Below are positions 45,291-56,614 of a stretch of DNA of 64,000 bases, piece after piece (positions within the stretch are counted from its first letter, which is position 1; each line of letters begins with the position of its first letter). Location: NCBI RefSeq assembly GCF_001663775.1, contig NZ_KV467168.1:1152095-1216094 (forward strand), written 5' to 3'. The DNA is from Arthrobacter sp. B6 (GTDB lineage Bacteria; Actinomycetota; Actinomycetes; Actinomycetales; Micrococcaceae). A program made the position numbers and the translations under genes. The notes below the pieces were generated by a model. That model made no database searches. It was not told the DNA's origin and saw only the letters and a list, made by a program, of their open reading frames with translations.

Positions 45291-46499
45291 TCAGGGGGTC
45301 TGGAGGTCGCGGATAGTCCGGAGCGCTGCGGCCGTCAGGACCTGGATGCCGAAGCCTAGAGCCCGTTCGTCCAGGATGTAGTCGCCGCGGTGGAGGTCGT
45401 ATTCCTCGCCGCCGGGGGTTTTCGTGCCGAGCCTCATCATGGCACCGGGCAATTCTGCCAGGAACCAGGCGAAGTCCTCTCCTCCCATGGACTGCGGCGT
45501 CAGCACCACGGCACTCTCGCCGATTTCTGCACGCGCGGCCGCTTCGATGAGCGCCGTTTCATGTTCGGAGTTAACCACGGGCGGAACTCCCCTGGTGTGC
45601 TCCAGGCGCACGTCCACTCCGTAGGGAGCGGCCACCTGGTGGACCACTTCGTCCAGCAGTTCCCCTGCACTGTGCCAGGCGTCCCGGTCCAGGCAGCGCA
45701 TGGTTCCGGCCATGTAGCCGCTGCCGGGAATGGCATTCGGGGCGGAACCTGCGGAGATCTGCCCCCAGACCACCGAAACTCCGCTGCGGACATCCACGCG
45801 GCGGGACAGCACGGCGGGAACATTCACTGCTATCTGCGACAGAACAAAAACGAGGTCTTCTGTCAGGTGCGGACGGGACGTGTGGCCGCCCCGGCCGGAC
45901 AGTTCAATCCGGATGGTATCCGACGCCGACGTGATGGCCCCGATGCGCGTTCCGATCTTCCCGACGTCGATTCGCGGGTCACAGTGCAGCGCCAGGATCC
46001 GGGGGACGCCGTCCAGAACACCCTGCTCGATGCAGGAATGCGCACCGCCAGGCATTGTCTCTTCTGCGGGTTGGAAGATGATCCGGACGGTGCCGCCCAG
46101 CGGCGATTCCAGGTGCATGCGGTGAAGCACCAGGGCGATGCCCAGCATGGTGGTGGTGTGGACGTCGTGACCGCAGGCATGGGTCACGCCGTGGTTTTTG
46201 GACGCGAACGGCAGGCCTGTCTCTTCAATAATGGGAAGGGCATCAATATCGCCGCGCAAGGCAGTGGCGATAGGGCCATCACCCACGTCAACTGTCACTC
46301 CGGTGCCGTCCAGCCGCTTCGGCTGCAGCCCCGCAGCTTCGAGCCGCTCGACGATCCGGTCAGTAGTGCGGAATTCCTTGAAGGACAGCTCAGGGTGCGC
46401 GTGAAGGTCCCGGCGGAAGTCGATCAGTTCGGGAAGGAGCGGCTCCAGCCATGGCCCCACCAACGCGGTGGGCTCAGCTTCAGTAGTGTAGTTGCGCAC
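45291..46499 (-). CDS. M20 family metallo-amidohydrolase
   Basis: The 402-aa protein has the two-metal site of the M20D group: LRGDIDALPI, THACGHDVHTTTMLG, and QPAEETMPGG, plus a dimerisation domain insert (GRGGHTSRPH). Such enzymes hydrolyse N-acyl amino acids, hippurate-like compounds or peptides; the substrate is open. The GTG at 46499 has TAGAGT (46511-46506) 6 nt upstream and no Shine-Dalgarno. The dispersed repeat lies just beyond its stop. Confidence 0.9.
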   Translation of the reverse strand: MRNYTTEAEPTALVGPWLEPLLPELIDFRRDLHAHPELSFKEFRTTDRIVERLEAAGLQPKRLDGTGVTVDVGDGPIATALRGDIDALPIIEETGLPFASKNHGVTHACGHDVHTTTMLGIALVLHRMHLESPLGGTVRIIFQPAEETMPGGAHSCIEQGVLDGVPRILALHCDPRIDVGKIGTRIGAITSASDTIRIELSGRGGHTSRPHLTEDLVFVLSQIAVNVPAVLSRRVDVRSGVSVVWGQISAGSAPNAIPGSGYMAGTMRCLDRDAWHSAGELLDEVVHQVAAPYGVDVRLEHTRGVPPVVNSEHETALIEAAARAEIGESAVVLTPQSMGGEDFAWFLAELPGAMMRLGTKTPGGEEYDLHRGDYILDERALGFGIQVLTAAALRTIRDLQTP

Positions 46500-46581
46500 A
46501 GATTTACTCTAGCGAGCGTCCACGGAATAGCGGCATCACAGGCGGCGCGTTACGGATTACTGGTGCGACCCGGACCACGGA

Positions 46582-47715
46582 CTACAGGACATCGGTGTCG
46601 CCGCTGGCCTTCAGTGCATCAACGGCACCTTTAACGCGCTGGGCGTGCTGCTTGGTGGTCACCAGAAGCGCGTCCCCGGTGTCCACGATGACAACGTCCT
46701 TGATGCCGATCAGCGCAATCACGCGCTTCGTGTCCGACACCACTACGCCACTGGCGTTTTCGGTGAAGACGCGGGCGCCCTCGCCGATAACGGTGACGTC
46801 ATCCACTTCGCGAGCACTGTTAAGGCGGCCCACGGAAGCGAAGTCGCCGACGTCGTCCCAGCCGAAGGTGCCGGGAACCACGGCGACGTCGCCGGCGGCA
46901 GCAGCAGGTTCGGCCACTGCGTAGTCAATGGCGATCTTGGGCAGCGTAGGCCACACGCGGGCCGTGACGGCATCCCGTTCGGGGGTGTCCCAGGCCTGGG
47001 CGATTTCCTGCAGCCCCTTGAAAAGATCCGGCTGGTTGGCTTCAAGATGCTTGAGCATCAGGGCCACCGGTGCCACGAACATGCCCGCGTTCCAGACGTA
47101 GTCGCCACTGTCCACGTACTGCTGGGCGACTTCCTCGTCCGGCTTCTCCACGAACTCCACCACAGCCTGGGCGCTGGGCGCACCTTCAATGTGGAGTTCC
47201 TGCCCGGCACGGATGTAGCCGAAGCCGGTGGACGGGTGTGTTGGCTTGATGCCGATTGTCACGATCTTTCCGGCCGCTGCCGTGTGGATGGCCTCGCGGA
47301 CGGCTTCCTGGAAAAGATGGTCCGGACTGATCACATGGTCGGCCGCGAAGGAGCCCATGATGGTATCCGGATCCCGCTCGTGCAGGATGGCGGCAGCCAG
47401 GCCGATGGCGGCACCGGAATCCTTCGGCTCGCTCTCCAGCACGAGGTCGGAGTCCTGGACCTCAGGCAGTTGGCGGCACACAGCAGTACGGTGCGCCGTG
47501 CCCGTGACCACAAGCACGCGCCTGCCCGCCAGGGGCTCAAGCCGGTCATACGTGGCACGCAGCAAAGTGCTGCCCGACCCCGTGAGGTCGTGTAGGAACT
47601 TGGGAGCTGCTGCGCGTGACAGGGGCCAGAGGCGGGTCCCCACTCCGCCTGCCGGAATCACCGCAATAAAGCGGCTAAGGGGTGAATCCGGGCTTATCAC
47701 TTTGTCTGTACTCAT
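46582..47715 (-). CDS. manC: Mannose-1-phosphate guanylyltransferase
   Basis: This 377-aa nucleotidyltransferase makes GDP-mannose from GTP and mannose-1-phosphate for glycolipid, glycan and mycothiol-independent wall sugars. It has the signature VIPAGGVGTRLWPLSRAAAPKFLHDL, the FVEKPDEE motif and YVWNAGMFV. It lacks the C-terminal isomerase domain of bifunctional enzymes. TAAAGT (47729-47724) lies 8 nt before the ATG at 47715 (5 nt before a GTG at 47718), so the mRNA is probably leaderless. It is divergent from sdhC. Confidence 0.93.
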   Translation of the reverse strand: MSTDKVISPDSPLSRFIAVIPAGGVGTRLWPLSRAAAPKFLHDLTGSGSTLLRATYDRLEPLAGRRVLVVTGTAHRTAVCRQLPEVQDSDLVLESEPKDSGAAIGLAAAILHERDPDTIMGSFAADHVISPDHLFQEAVREAIHTAAAGKIVTIGIKPTHPSTGFGYIRAGQELHIEGAPSAQAVVEFVEKPDEEVAQQYVDSGDYVWNAGMFVAPVALMLKHLEANQPDLFKGLQEIAQAWDTPERDAVTARVWPTLPKIAIDYAVAEPAAAAGDVAVVPGTFGWDDVGDFASVGRLNSAREVDDVTVIGEGARVFTENASGVVVSDTKRVIALIGIKDVVIVDTGDALLVTTKQHAQRVKGAVDALKASGDTDVL

Positions 47716-47828
47716 CACCGCCTACTTTAGCGGACCTGCCGCAGAGCTCCCCTCTAACGTCATCGACAGCGGGGGTGGTGTGGTCTTCGTCTCATAACCG
47801 GCGTAAATCCGAGCCAGGAGTTCCTAAA

Positions 47829-47857
47829 TTGAATAAGCTGTCAGCGAAGCCTAGATT
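47829..47857 (+). promoter_or_regulatory. Probable sdhC promoter
   Basis: TTGAAT (47829-47834) and TAGATT (47852-47857) are separated by 17 bp, about 90 bp before the sdhC GTG. The remaining 111 bp toward manC hold that gene's promoter. Confidence 0.5.
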
Positions 47858-47945
47858 TAGGCTGAGCTACGAGTGCTCTCGCAGCAGGCGTTCCCCCCGC
47901 GTGGATCCCATGCCAGCGCCGCTGTGTTGCAGGGAGGTTTAATCA

Positions 47946-48326
47946 GTGCCGACAAAACCAGCTGGCACCTTGTACCGCGGCCGTGAAGGCATGTGGTCTT
48001 GGGTAGGACACCGTATTACCGGTGTTGTGATCTTTTTCTTCTTGTTGGTCCATGTGCTGGACACCTCATTGGTGCGCGTGTCCCCCGAGGCCTACACGGC
48101 TGTAATCGGTGCCTACAAGAATCCCCTGATGGCCCTGGGTGAAACGGGCCTGGTCGCCGCGATTGTCTTCCACGCCTTTAACGGCCTGCGGATCATCGCC
48201 GTCGATTTCTGGAAGAAGGGCGCGAAGTACCAGCGCCAGATGCTGTGGACGGTCCTGGCCCTCTGGGTGGTCGTAATGGTCGGCTTCTCCATCCGCCACC
48301 TTTCCCTCGCCCTCGGAGGTCACTAA
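47946..48326 (+). CDS. sdhC: Succinate dehydrogenase cytochrome b556 subunit
   Basis: The 126-aa membrane subunit anchors succinate dehydrogenase and binds heme b and menaquinone. It has three hydrophobic segments, RGREGMWSWVGHRITGVVIFFFLLVHVLD with the family Arg and the heme His, and HAFNGLRIIAVDF in the third segment. A GGGAGG lies 9 nt upstream of the GTG. It is the first gene of sdhCDAB. Confidence 0.93.
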   Translation: MPTKPAGTLYRGREGMWSWVGHRITGVVIFFFLLVHVLDTSLVRVSPEAYTAVIGAYKNPLMALGETGLVAAIVFHAFNGLRIIAVDFWKKGAKYQRQMLWTVLALWVVVMVGFSIRHLSLALGGH

Positions 48327-48329
48327 GCC

Positions 48330-48800
48330 ATGACTGCAACTCAGATCCAGAGCCCGCGCAGCGGCAAGATCTCCCCGCAGTACCGCCGCAGCGGCGCATC
48401 GAGGGGAAACTTCGAGATGGCTGCCTGGCTGTTCATGCGGCTCTCCGGCGTGGTCCTGGTTGTCCTGATCTTCGGGCACCTCTTTGTGAACCTGCTGGTT
48501 GGCGAAGGCATCCACGCCATCGACTTCGGTTTCGTGGCCGGCAAATGGGCCGATCCGTTCTGGCAGTTCTGGGACCTGGCCATGCTGTGGCTCGCAATGC
48601 TGCACGGCACCAACGGCGTCCGCACCATCATCAACGACTACGCAGAGAAGGACTCCAGCCGCTTCTGGCTTAAGGCAGTCCTCTACGCTGCCACCGCCGT
48701 CATCATCATCCTCGGCACCCTGGTGATCTTCACCTTCAACCCGTGCCCGCTGGACGTCAACGGCATCCCGCTGCCGGGTGGCTTCTGCCCCGCTGCTTAA
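48330..48800 (+). CDS. sdhD: Succinate dehydrogenase hydrophobic membrane anchor subunit
   Basis: The 156-aa protein has three hydrophobic segments. ASRGNFEMAAWLFMRLSGVVLVVLIFGHLFVN matches the first helix with the heme-region His, and LAMLHGTNGVRTIINDYAEKD the loop after the second. It starts 3 bp after sdhC. A hairpin with a short T-tract follows before sdhA. Confidence 0.92.
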   Translation: MTATQIQSPRSGKISPQYRRSGASRGNFEMAAWLFMRLSGVVLVVLIFGHLFVNLLVGEGIHAIDFGFVAGKWADPFWQFWDLAMLWLAMLHGTNGVRTIINDYAEKDSSRFWLKAVLYAATAVIIILGTLVIFTFNPCPLDVNGIPLPGGFCPAA

Positions 48801-48813
48801 CAAGAACATCTGG

Positions 48814-48841
48814 AGCCCGCGGTTAGCCGCGGGCTGTGTTT
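48814..48841 (+). terminator. Hairpin inside the sdh operon (possible attenuator)
   Basis: AGCCCGCGG (48814-48822) and CCGCGGGCT (48827-48835) form a 9-bp perfect stem with loop TTAG, then GTGTTTTG. It lies 13 nt after the sdhD stop and 69 nt before sdhA. It looks like a weak terminator or an RNA-processing hairpin separating the anchor genes from sdhAB. Confidence 0.6.
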
Positions 48842-48903
48842 TGCGGAGCAGGCTTCGCCGGCCCGTTGTTTTATAGAGAATTTTGAGAGAAAGAGCGTCT
48901 GGT

Positions 48904-50712
48904 ATGCAGGTCCATAAGTACGACGTCGTCATCGTCGGTGCCGGTGGCGCTGGCATGCGCGCCGCGATCGAATCCGGTCAGCGCGCCCGCACAGCAGTAC
49001 TGACCAAGCTCTACCCCACCCGCTCGCACACCGGTGCGGCGCAGGGTGGCATGTGCGCGGCACTCGCCAATGTCGAGGAAGACAACTGGGAGTGGCACAC
49101 CTTCGACACCATCAAGGGTGGCGACTACCTGGTTGACCAGGACGCCGCCGAAGTCATGGCCAAGGAAGCCATCGATGCCGTGCTGGATCTTGAAAAGATG
49201 GGCCTGCCGTTCAACCGCACGCCCGAAGGCCGCATCGACCAGCGCCGCTTCGGCGGCCACACCCGTGACCACGGCAAGGCACCCGTTCGCCGTGCCTGCT
49301 ACGCCGCAGACCGCACCGGCCACATGATCCTGCAGACGCTCTACCAAAACTGCGTCAAGCACAACGTGGAGTTCTACAACGAGTACTACGTCCTGGACCT
49401 CCTGACCGTGGAAGAGGACGCTGTCCGCCCGGACGGCACGCCCTACAAGCAGAAGCGTGTTGCCGGCGTCGTGTCCTACGACCTCGCTTCCGGTGAGCTG
49501 CATGTCTTCCAGGCCAAGTCCGTGGTGTTCGCCTCAGGCGGAGCCGGCAAGGTCTTCAAGACCACGTCCAACGCCCACACCCTGACAGGCGACGGCATGG
49601 GCATCGCGTTCCGCCGCGGCATTCCCCTGGAGGACATGGAGTTTTTCCAGTTCCACCCCACAGGCCTTGCCGGCCTGGGCATCCTGCTTTCCGAGGCTGC
49701 CCGCGGTGAGGGCGCCATCCTGCGAAACTCCGAGGGTGAGCGCTTCATGGAGCGCTACGCCCCCACCATCAAGGACCTCGCACCCCGTGACATCGTGGCC
49801 CGCTCCATGGCCAACGAAGTCCGCGAAGGCCGCGGCTGCGGCCCGAACAAGGACTACGTCCTCCTGGACCTGACCCACCTGGAGCCTGCGCACATCGATG
49901 CGAAGCTGCCGGACATCACCGAGTTTGCCCGCACCTACCTGGGTGTAGAGCCTTACACGGAGCCTGTGCCGGTGTTCCCGACGGCCCACTACGCCATGGG
50001 CGGGATCCCCACGAACATCACCACCGAGGTCCTGCAGGACAACGACACCGTGGTGCCGGGCCTGTACGCCGCCGGTGAAGTGGCATGCGTTTCAGTTCAC
50101 GGATCCAACCGCCTGGGCACCAACTCGCTGCTGGACATCAACGTGTTCGGCAAGCGCGCCGGCATCGCTGCGGCTGAATATGCCAAGACGGCTGACTTCG
50201 TGGAGCTTCCGGAGAACCCTGAGGCGTACACCATCGAACTGCTCGACATTGCCCGCAACGGCAATGGCGACGAGAAGGTGGCGGTGATCCGCAAGGAACT
50301 CCAGGACACCATGGACGCCAACATGCAGGTATTCCGCACCGCTGACACCCTGAACCAGGTCCTCAGGGATATCGAGTCCTTCGAGGAGCGGTATAGGCGC
50401 ATCAGCGTCCAGGACAAGGGCAAGCGCTTTAACCTGGACCTCCTCGAAGCCGTTGAACTAGGCTTTTTGTTGGAGCTTGCCAAGGTCATGACGGTGGCGG
50501 CCCTGCACCGTGAGGAATCTCGCGGCGGCCACTTCCGCGAGGACTTCCCGGACCGCGACGACGAAAAATTCATGAAGCACTCCATGGCGTACAAGGACGA
50601 CCACGCCCCGGCTGACGGAACGGCGGGGACCGCCAAAACAACAGCCGGCATCCGCCTGGCCACCAAACCGGTTGTCTTTACCCGCTACGAGCCGATGGTG
50701 AGGAAGTACTAA
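48904..50712 (+). CDS. sdhA: Succinate dehydrogenase flavoprotein subunit
   Basis: The 602-aa subunit oxidises succinate to fumarate. The FAD-binding VIVGAGGAGMRAAIE begins at residue 10, H42 in SHTGAAQGGM is the covalent FAD attachment site, and HPTGL, RGEGAILRN and the C-terminal SLLDINVFGKRA form the active site. The ATG at 48904 begins at the conserved MQVHKYDVVIVG; a TTG at 48883 is in frame but adds non-conserved residues. SdhB starts 1 nt after its stop. Confidence 0.96.
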   Translation: MQVHKYDVVIVGAGGAGMRAAIESGQRARTAVLTKLYPTRSHTGAAQGGMCAALANVEEDNWEWHTFDTIKGGDYLVDQDAAEVMAKEAIDAVLDLEKMGLPFNRTPEGRIDQRRFGGHTRDHGKAPVRRACYAADRTGHMILQTLYQNCVKHNVEFYNEYYVLDLLTVEEDAVRPDGTPYKQKRVAGVVSYDLASGELHVFQAKSVVFASGGAGKVFKTTSNAHTLTGDGMGIAFRRGIPLEDMEFFQFHPTGLAGLGILLSEAARGEGAILRNSEGERFMERYAPTIKDLAPRDIVARSMANEVREGRGCGPNKDYVLLDLTHLEPAHIDAKLPDITEFARTYLGVEPYTEPVPVFPTAHYAMGGIPTNITTEVLQDNDTVVPGLYAAGEVACVSVHGSNRLGTNSLLDINVFGKRAGIAAAEYAKTADFVELPENPEAYTIELLDIARNGNGDEKVAVIRKELQDTMDANMQVFRTADTLNQVLRDIESFEERYRRISVQDKGKRFNLDLLEAVELGFLLELAKVMTVAALHREESRGGHFREDFPDRDDEKFMKHSMAYKDDHAPADGTAGTAKTTAGIRLATKPVVFTRYEPMVRKY

Positions 50713-50713
50713 G

Positions 50714-51496
50714 ATGTCCGCCGAACTTGCTGAGCCAGCCTCAAAGATCGAACTGCCCGCACACATTGGAGGCGGCGGCGAGATCCCCACATTCGATGTC
50801 ACCCTTCGTGTGCGCCGCTACAACCCCGAGGTGTCCGAGGACGCCACATGGGACGACTTCAAAGTGACCATGTACGGCACTGACCGCGTGCTGGATGCCC
50901 TGCACAAGGTCAAGTGGGAGATCGACGGCAGTGTCTCGTTCCGCCGCTCCTGCGCCCACGGTGTCTGCGGTTCCGATGCCATGCGCATCAACGGCCGCAA
51001 CCGCCTTGCCTGCAAGACCCTCCTGAAGGACCTGGACACAACCAAGCCCATCACCGTTGAGCCCATCAAGGGCCTGCCGGTTGAGAAGGACCTGATCGTG
51101 GACATGGAACCGTTCTTCCAGTCCTTCCGCGAAGTCATGCCGTTCCTCATCAACAAGGGCCACGAGCCCACCAAGGAACGTCTGCAGTCCGCCGAGGACC
51201 GTGAGCGCTTCGACGACACCACCAAGTGCATCCTCTGCGCCGCGTGCACGTCCTCCTGCCCCGTGTTCTGGACCGATGGCCAGTACTTCGGCCCCGCGGC
51301 CATCGTCAACGCCCACCGCTTCATCTTTGATTCCCGCGATGACGCCGGCGACATGCGCCTGGAGATCCTGAACGACAAGGAAGGCGTGTGGCGCTGCCGC
51401 ACCACCTTCAACTGCTCCGAAGCATGCCCCCGCGGCATCCAGGTTACCCAGGCAATTGCCGAGGTCAAGCAGGCAATTCTCTCCCGCAAGATCTAA
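50714..51496 (+). CDS. sdhB: Succinate dehydrogenase iron-sulfur subunit
   Basis: The 260-aa protein passes electrons from FAD to quinone. The [2Fe-2S] ligands are in CAHGVCGSD (with Asp as in E. coli) and RLACKT. The [4Fe-4S] and [3Fe-4S] ligands are in CILCAACTSSCPV and CSEACPRGI. An N-terminal lead of about 30 residues is longer than in E. coli. A terminator follows. Confidence 0.96.
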   Translation: MSAELAEPASKIELPAHIGGGGEIPTFDVTLRVRRYNPEVSEDATWDDFKVTMYGTDRVLDALHKVKWEIDGSVSFRRSCAHGVCGSDAMRINGRNRLACKTLLKDLDTTKPITVEPIKGLPVEKDLIVDMEPFFQSFREVMPFLINKGHEPTKERLQSAEDRERFDDTTKCILCAACTSSCPVFWTDGQYFGPAAIVNAHRFIFDSRDDAGDMRLEILNDKEGVWRCRTTFNCSEACPRGIQVTQAIAEVKQAILSRKI

Positions 51497-51511
51497 TACA
51501 GGATCAAGCGG

Positions 51512-51561
51512 ACGACGGCGCCGTCCCCCAGTTGGCGGGGATGCGGCGCCGTCGTTTGTTT
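51512..51561 (+). terminator. Terminator after sdhB
   Basis: ACGACGGCGCCG (51512-51523) pairs with CGGCGCCGTCGT (51544-51555). The inner CCCCC/GGGG tracts extend the stem, and TTTGTTT follows. Confidence 0.88.
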
Positions 51562-51593
51562 AACACACCAGAGCCATAACGAAAGGGAATCAC

Positions 51594-52364
51594 GTGTCCC
51601 GCTCCGAAAAAGTCAGCTTCGAAGGTTCCACCGGCGAACTCCTGTCAGGCATCATCGACATCCCGGAGGGCCCCGTGCGGGGCTGGGGAGTGTTCTCCCA
51701 CGGCTTCACGCTGGGCAAGGACAGCCCCTCGGCCTCACGGATGTGCAAGGCCCTGGCTGACACCGGGATCGGCATGCTCCGCTTCGACAACCTTGGGCTC
51801 GGCGACTCCGCGGGCTATTGGTCGGAGGGCTCCTTCAGCCACAAAGTGGCCGACACCGTGAAGGCAGCCGAGTTCATGCGCGCCCAGGGCAAGGCCATCT
51901 CCCTGCTCGTGGGCCACTCCTTCGGCGGGGCCGCAGTACTGTCCGCTGCGCGCCAGATCCCCGAGCTCGACGCCGTCGCAACGGTAGGTGCCCCCTTCTC
52001 GCCCAAGCACGTGGCACACGTCTTCGACACTGCCCTGGACAAGATCCTCAGTGAAGGAAGCGCCGAAGTGAACCTCGGCGGTAAGCGCCTGGAGATCCGC
52101 AAGCACTTTGTGGAGGACCTGGAAAACGCTGATCTCACCGACTGCATCCGGCAGCTGCACAAGCCGCTGATGGTGCTCCACTCCCCCACCGACAACACGG
52201 TGGGCATCGAGAACGCCAGCTCCATCTTCCAGGCGGCCCGCCACCCGCGGAACTTCGTGTCCCTTGAAGGCAGCGACCACCTGCTGACAGCCAAGGGCCA
52301 GGCTGCCCGGGCGGCGAGGATCATCTCTGCTTGGGCCGACCAATATCTCGACGCCGGGCAGTAG
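51594..52364 (+). CDS. Alpha/beta hydrolase
   Basis: The 256-aa protein has the nucleophile elbow GHSFGG (Ser), the acid in SPTDNTVG and the base in GSDHLL, with oxyanion FSHGFTLG. It resembles the hydrolase half of hydrolase-OsmC bifunctional proteins, but no OsmC domain is attached. The substrate is unknown. The GTG is preceded by AAAGGG. It overlaps the convergent YihY gene by 44 bp at the 3' ends. Confidence 0.85.
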   Translation: MSRSEKVSFEGSTGELLSGIIDIPEGPVRGWGVFSHGFTLGKDSPSASRMCKALADTGIGMLRFDNLGLGDSAGYWSEGSFSHKVADTVKAAEFMRAQGKAISLLVGHSFGGAAVLSAARQIPELDAVATVGAPFSPKHVAHVFDTALDKILSEGSAEVNLGGKRLEIRKHFVEDLENADLTDCIRQLHKPLMVLHSPTDNTVGIENASSIFQAARHPRNFVSLEGSDHLLTAKGQAARAARIISAWADQYLDAGQ

Positions 52365-53370
52365 CGGCTGAGGCCTCGGCCAGCTCAACCGGAACCTTGC
52401 CGGGCTGGACCTGGCGCGGACCCCAGCGGGCCTTTTCATGGGCAGCGGGAACTTTCCTCAGGTCTCCCTCCCGGATGGCGGCCCAAGCAGCCGAAACCAG
52501 GTACACCTGGCTGACCAGGTTGAACCAGATCAGCAACCCGATGATGATGGCGAACGGCGCGAGGATGGGGTTCCGCCCGGCCCCGGCGAGCAGTTCGGTG
52601 CTGAAGACCTGGAGGATGGTTGTCCCGATGGCAGCGAGGATGGTGCCCTCCAGAAGCGCCCGCCGGGACAACTTCAGGGCAGCGGCCAGCCGGAACATAA
52701 CAACGGCGGTGACCCAGCTCAGGACCAGGGGTACACCGATTTTCACAGAGGTGGTCAGCGGACCGGAGAAGGCCGGATCCAGCCGGAGGAAGTCCGAAAC
52801 CCAGCCTGCGGCGGTGCCGAACACCAGTGACGCTCCTGCGCTGATCACTAAGGCCACGCCGAGCAAAAGCAGGATGGCGGCATCGCGCAGCTTGAGCAGT
52901 AAAGGGTTAAACCTCAGGGGCGGGAGCTGCATTATCACCCGGAGGCCTGCGCGCACGCCGCCGATCCAGCCGAGCGAGATGACGAAAGTTACCACTGCGG
53001 CGATCAGCGCCGTCCACCCAAGTCCCTCCGGATTCAGGAGGTCCGCCGGATCAACCAGACCTTCGCCGCCGTCGACCTTCAGCAGCCCCGGCGCGCTCTG
53101 GTCCACAGTGCTGACGATCCGGTCGAGGAGGGCCGGCTGGCTGGGCAGCACCAGCCCGGCGACCGAAAAGCCAGTGGTCAGGAGGCCAGTTATGGAGAAG
53201 AACATCCTGAACCCGATGCCTGCACTCAACAGCGGACCGCGCTGGAGGGCGTAGTGCTTGAGTGTCCTCATCGGCCGCAGCGTATTGAGCCGCGCGAGCA
53301 TCCACTGGAACATAGCCATCTTGCTGGCCACCGGGCCGCCGTCGGACCTTTTGGCTTTGCCCCACTCCAT
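52321..53370 (-). CDS. YihY/virulence factor BrkB family membrane protein
   Basis: With the ATG at 53370 the protein has 349 residues and six hydrophobic segments. LLSAGIGFRMFFSITGLLTTGFSVAGL and WGWIGGVRAGLRVIMQLP-like regions, together with ISQVYLVSAAWAAI near the end, fit the family once mis-named ribonuclease BN. The function is unknown. The frame continues open to 53529 inside the 2'-5' ligase gene, so a longer N-terminus cannot be excluded. Its end overlaps the hydrolase gene. Confidence 0.82.
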   Translation of the reverse strand: MEWGKAKRSDGGPVASKMAMFQWMLARLNTLRPMRTLKHYALQRGPLLSAGIGFRMFFSITGLLTTGFSVAGLVLPSQPALLDRIVSTVDQSAPGLLKVDGGEGLVDPADLLNPEGLGWTALIAAVVTFVISLGWIGGVRAGLRVIMQLPPLRFNPLLLKLRDAAILLLLGVALVISAGASLVFGTAAGWVSDFLRLDPAFSGPLTTSVKIGVPLVLSWVTAVVMFRLAAALKLSRRALLEGTILAAIGTTILQVFSTELLAGAGRNPILAPFAIIIGLLIWFNLVSQVYLVSAAWAAIREGDLRKVPAAHEKARWGPRQVQPGKVPVELAEASAATARRRDIGRPKQR

Positions 53371-53407
53371 CCGCTTCCGGATGACGGCCAGCTTCAGCCG
53401 CGCCTGT

Positions 53408-54013
53408 TCAGTGGGAAGAGGCGGGTCCCCCGGAGTTGGCGGCTGCGTCCGCGGCCCAGGCCCCGGCGTCGTTGTCGGTTTCGGTCCCAAAGTCCAGCTC
53501 TTCCCGTAGCTGCCAGATGCCGTCAGCATCGTGCTCGTAAAGTCCCATGCTAACCACCGGGAACGTCGCCCTGTAGTCCTTCAGCACCGTTTCGGCTTCG
53601 TCGAGGCTTTCGGGGGCAACATCGTGGGCGACCGTCACGTGTGGGTGGTATGAGAACGGCAGGTCACGCTGGAGGGGCCCGGTCTGGAGCTTTTCGTGCA
53701 GGTCCACACAGGCGTCGAAGCCGTCCTCCACCTTGATATACACCACCGGGGAGATAGGCCGGAAGCTGCCGGTCCCGGCAATGGTCACCATAAAGGGCGC
53801 CTGGGCCCGTGCGACCTCACGGACGTGCTGACGCGTTGTTTCCCAGTCCAGCGTGGGAGTGGTGGTGACCAGGGTGATGTGGGCTGGGATCACACCGGCC
53901 ATGGGATCCCCAAACGACGCACGCCACCGTTGCAGTTCTTCCGCGATGGCAGGTGGGAACCCCAGAATGACGCCTACGCTCATTCCTTCACTGACATTGC
54001 TCGGGTCAGACAT
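53408..54013 (-). CDS. 2'-5' RNA ligase family protein (cyclic phosphodiesterase fold)
   Basis: The 201-aa protein has the two HxT/S motifs of the 2H phosphoesterase superfamily, HITL (about residue 44) and HVTV (about residue 124). It may hydrolyse cyclic phosphates at RNA ends or ligate 2'-5'; the physiological role is not known. The ATG at 54013 lies 4 bp after the trpS stop. The C-terminal 20 residues are low-complexity acidic/Ala-rich. Confidence 0.85.
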   Translation of the reverse strand: MSDPSNVSEGMSVGVILGFPPAIAEELQRWRASFGDPMAGVIPAHITLVTTTPTLDWETTRQHVREVARAQAPFMVTIAGTGSFRPISPVVYIKVEDGFDACVDLHEKLQTGPLQRDLPFSYHPHVTVAHDVAPESLDEAETVLKDYRATFPVVSMGLYEHDADGIWQLREELDFGTETDNDAGAWAADAAANSGGPASSH

Positions 54014-54017
54014 CGGG

Positions 54018-55981
<1,964 letters not shown>

Positions 55982-55991
55982 CCGCTCTACT

Positions 55992-56555
55992 CTAGTCGAT
56001 GACCGTTCCGGTCACCGGCTCCTCCGTTCCGCCCGAGGAGCGGATCATGTCCCGGGCGTTGGTGGCGGTGATTTCGATGGTCTCGAGGGCGCGGCGGATG
56101 GTTTCCTGGTCGCCGGCGTCACCCTTGGCGCGCTCCTGCTCCACCACCCGGACCTGCACCTGCACGATCTTGAAGGAGTGGTCCAGCTTGAGGTCGCGGA
56201 CTTCGTCTGCTTCGGATCGCTCGCGGACCACTCGGGTGCCGCCATGGTCTGCAGAGGACGACGACGGTGCTCGGCCGGCTGCGCTGTTGAACGCATTCTG
56301 GGCCTCGGTCAGCTTGGCGCCGGCTTTCTTCGCGGCCTTCTGGATGCTGAAGACCACAAAGGCGGCCAGTGCGAGCCAGAAGGCGGCGATGATGGCCACA
56401 ACCCAGCCCACGACGTCGTTCTGGTTGGCGGCAAAGATGACCGCGACAACGAAGGCGATGACAAAAATCATCATGCCCGGGCCACTGATCCGGAGCATGG
56501 AGAAGCCGCCCTTGGCCGGCTTGGACGCAGAGTGAGGGTTACCCAGAGATTGCAT
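55992..56555 (-). CDS. Hypothetical membrane protein
   Basis: The 187-aa protein has two close hydrophobic segments (about residues 26-46 and 49-71), then a long soluble tail with heptad-like charged residues and a Ser-rich linker. The C-terminal LETIEITATNARDMIRSSGG is helical in character. I do not recognise the family. GAGGA lies next to the start, with GACAAT just upstream. Confidence 0.7.
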   Translation of the reverse strand: MQSLGNPHSASKPAKGGFSMLRISGPGMMIFVIAFVVAVIFAANQNDVVGWVVAIIAAFWLALAAFVVFSIQKAAKKAGAKLTEAQNAFNSAAGRAPSSSSADHGGTRVVRERSEADEVRDLKLDHSFKIVQVQVRVVEQERAKGDAGDQETIRRALETIEITATNARDMIRSSGGTEEPVTGTVID

Positions 56556-56614
56556 TCCTCTATTGTCTCAAACGCCGCGGCACGCTACGTACCTTCCACC
56601 CCCGGCGAACACCG

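Noticed and set aside
52321..52364. Frameshift at the hydrolase/YihY junction
   Set aside because: Both reading frames end normally; the 44-bp overlap is between convergent 3' ends and neither protein is truncated.
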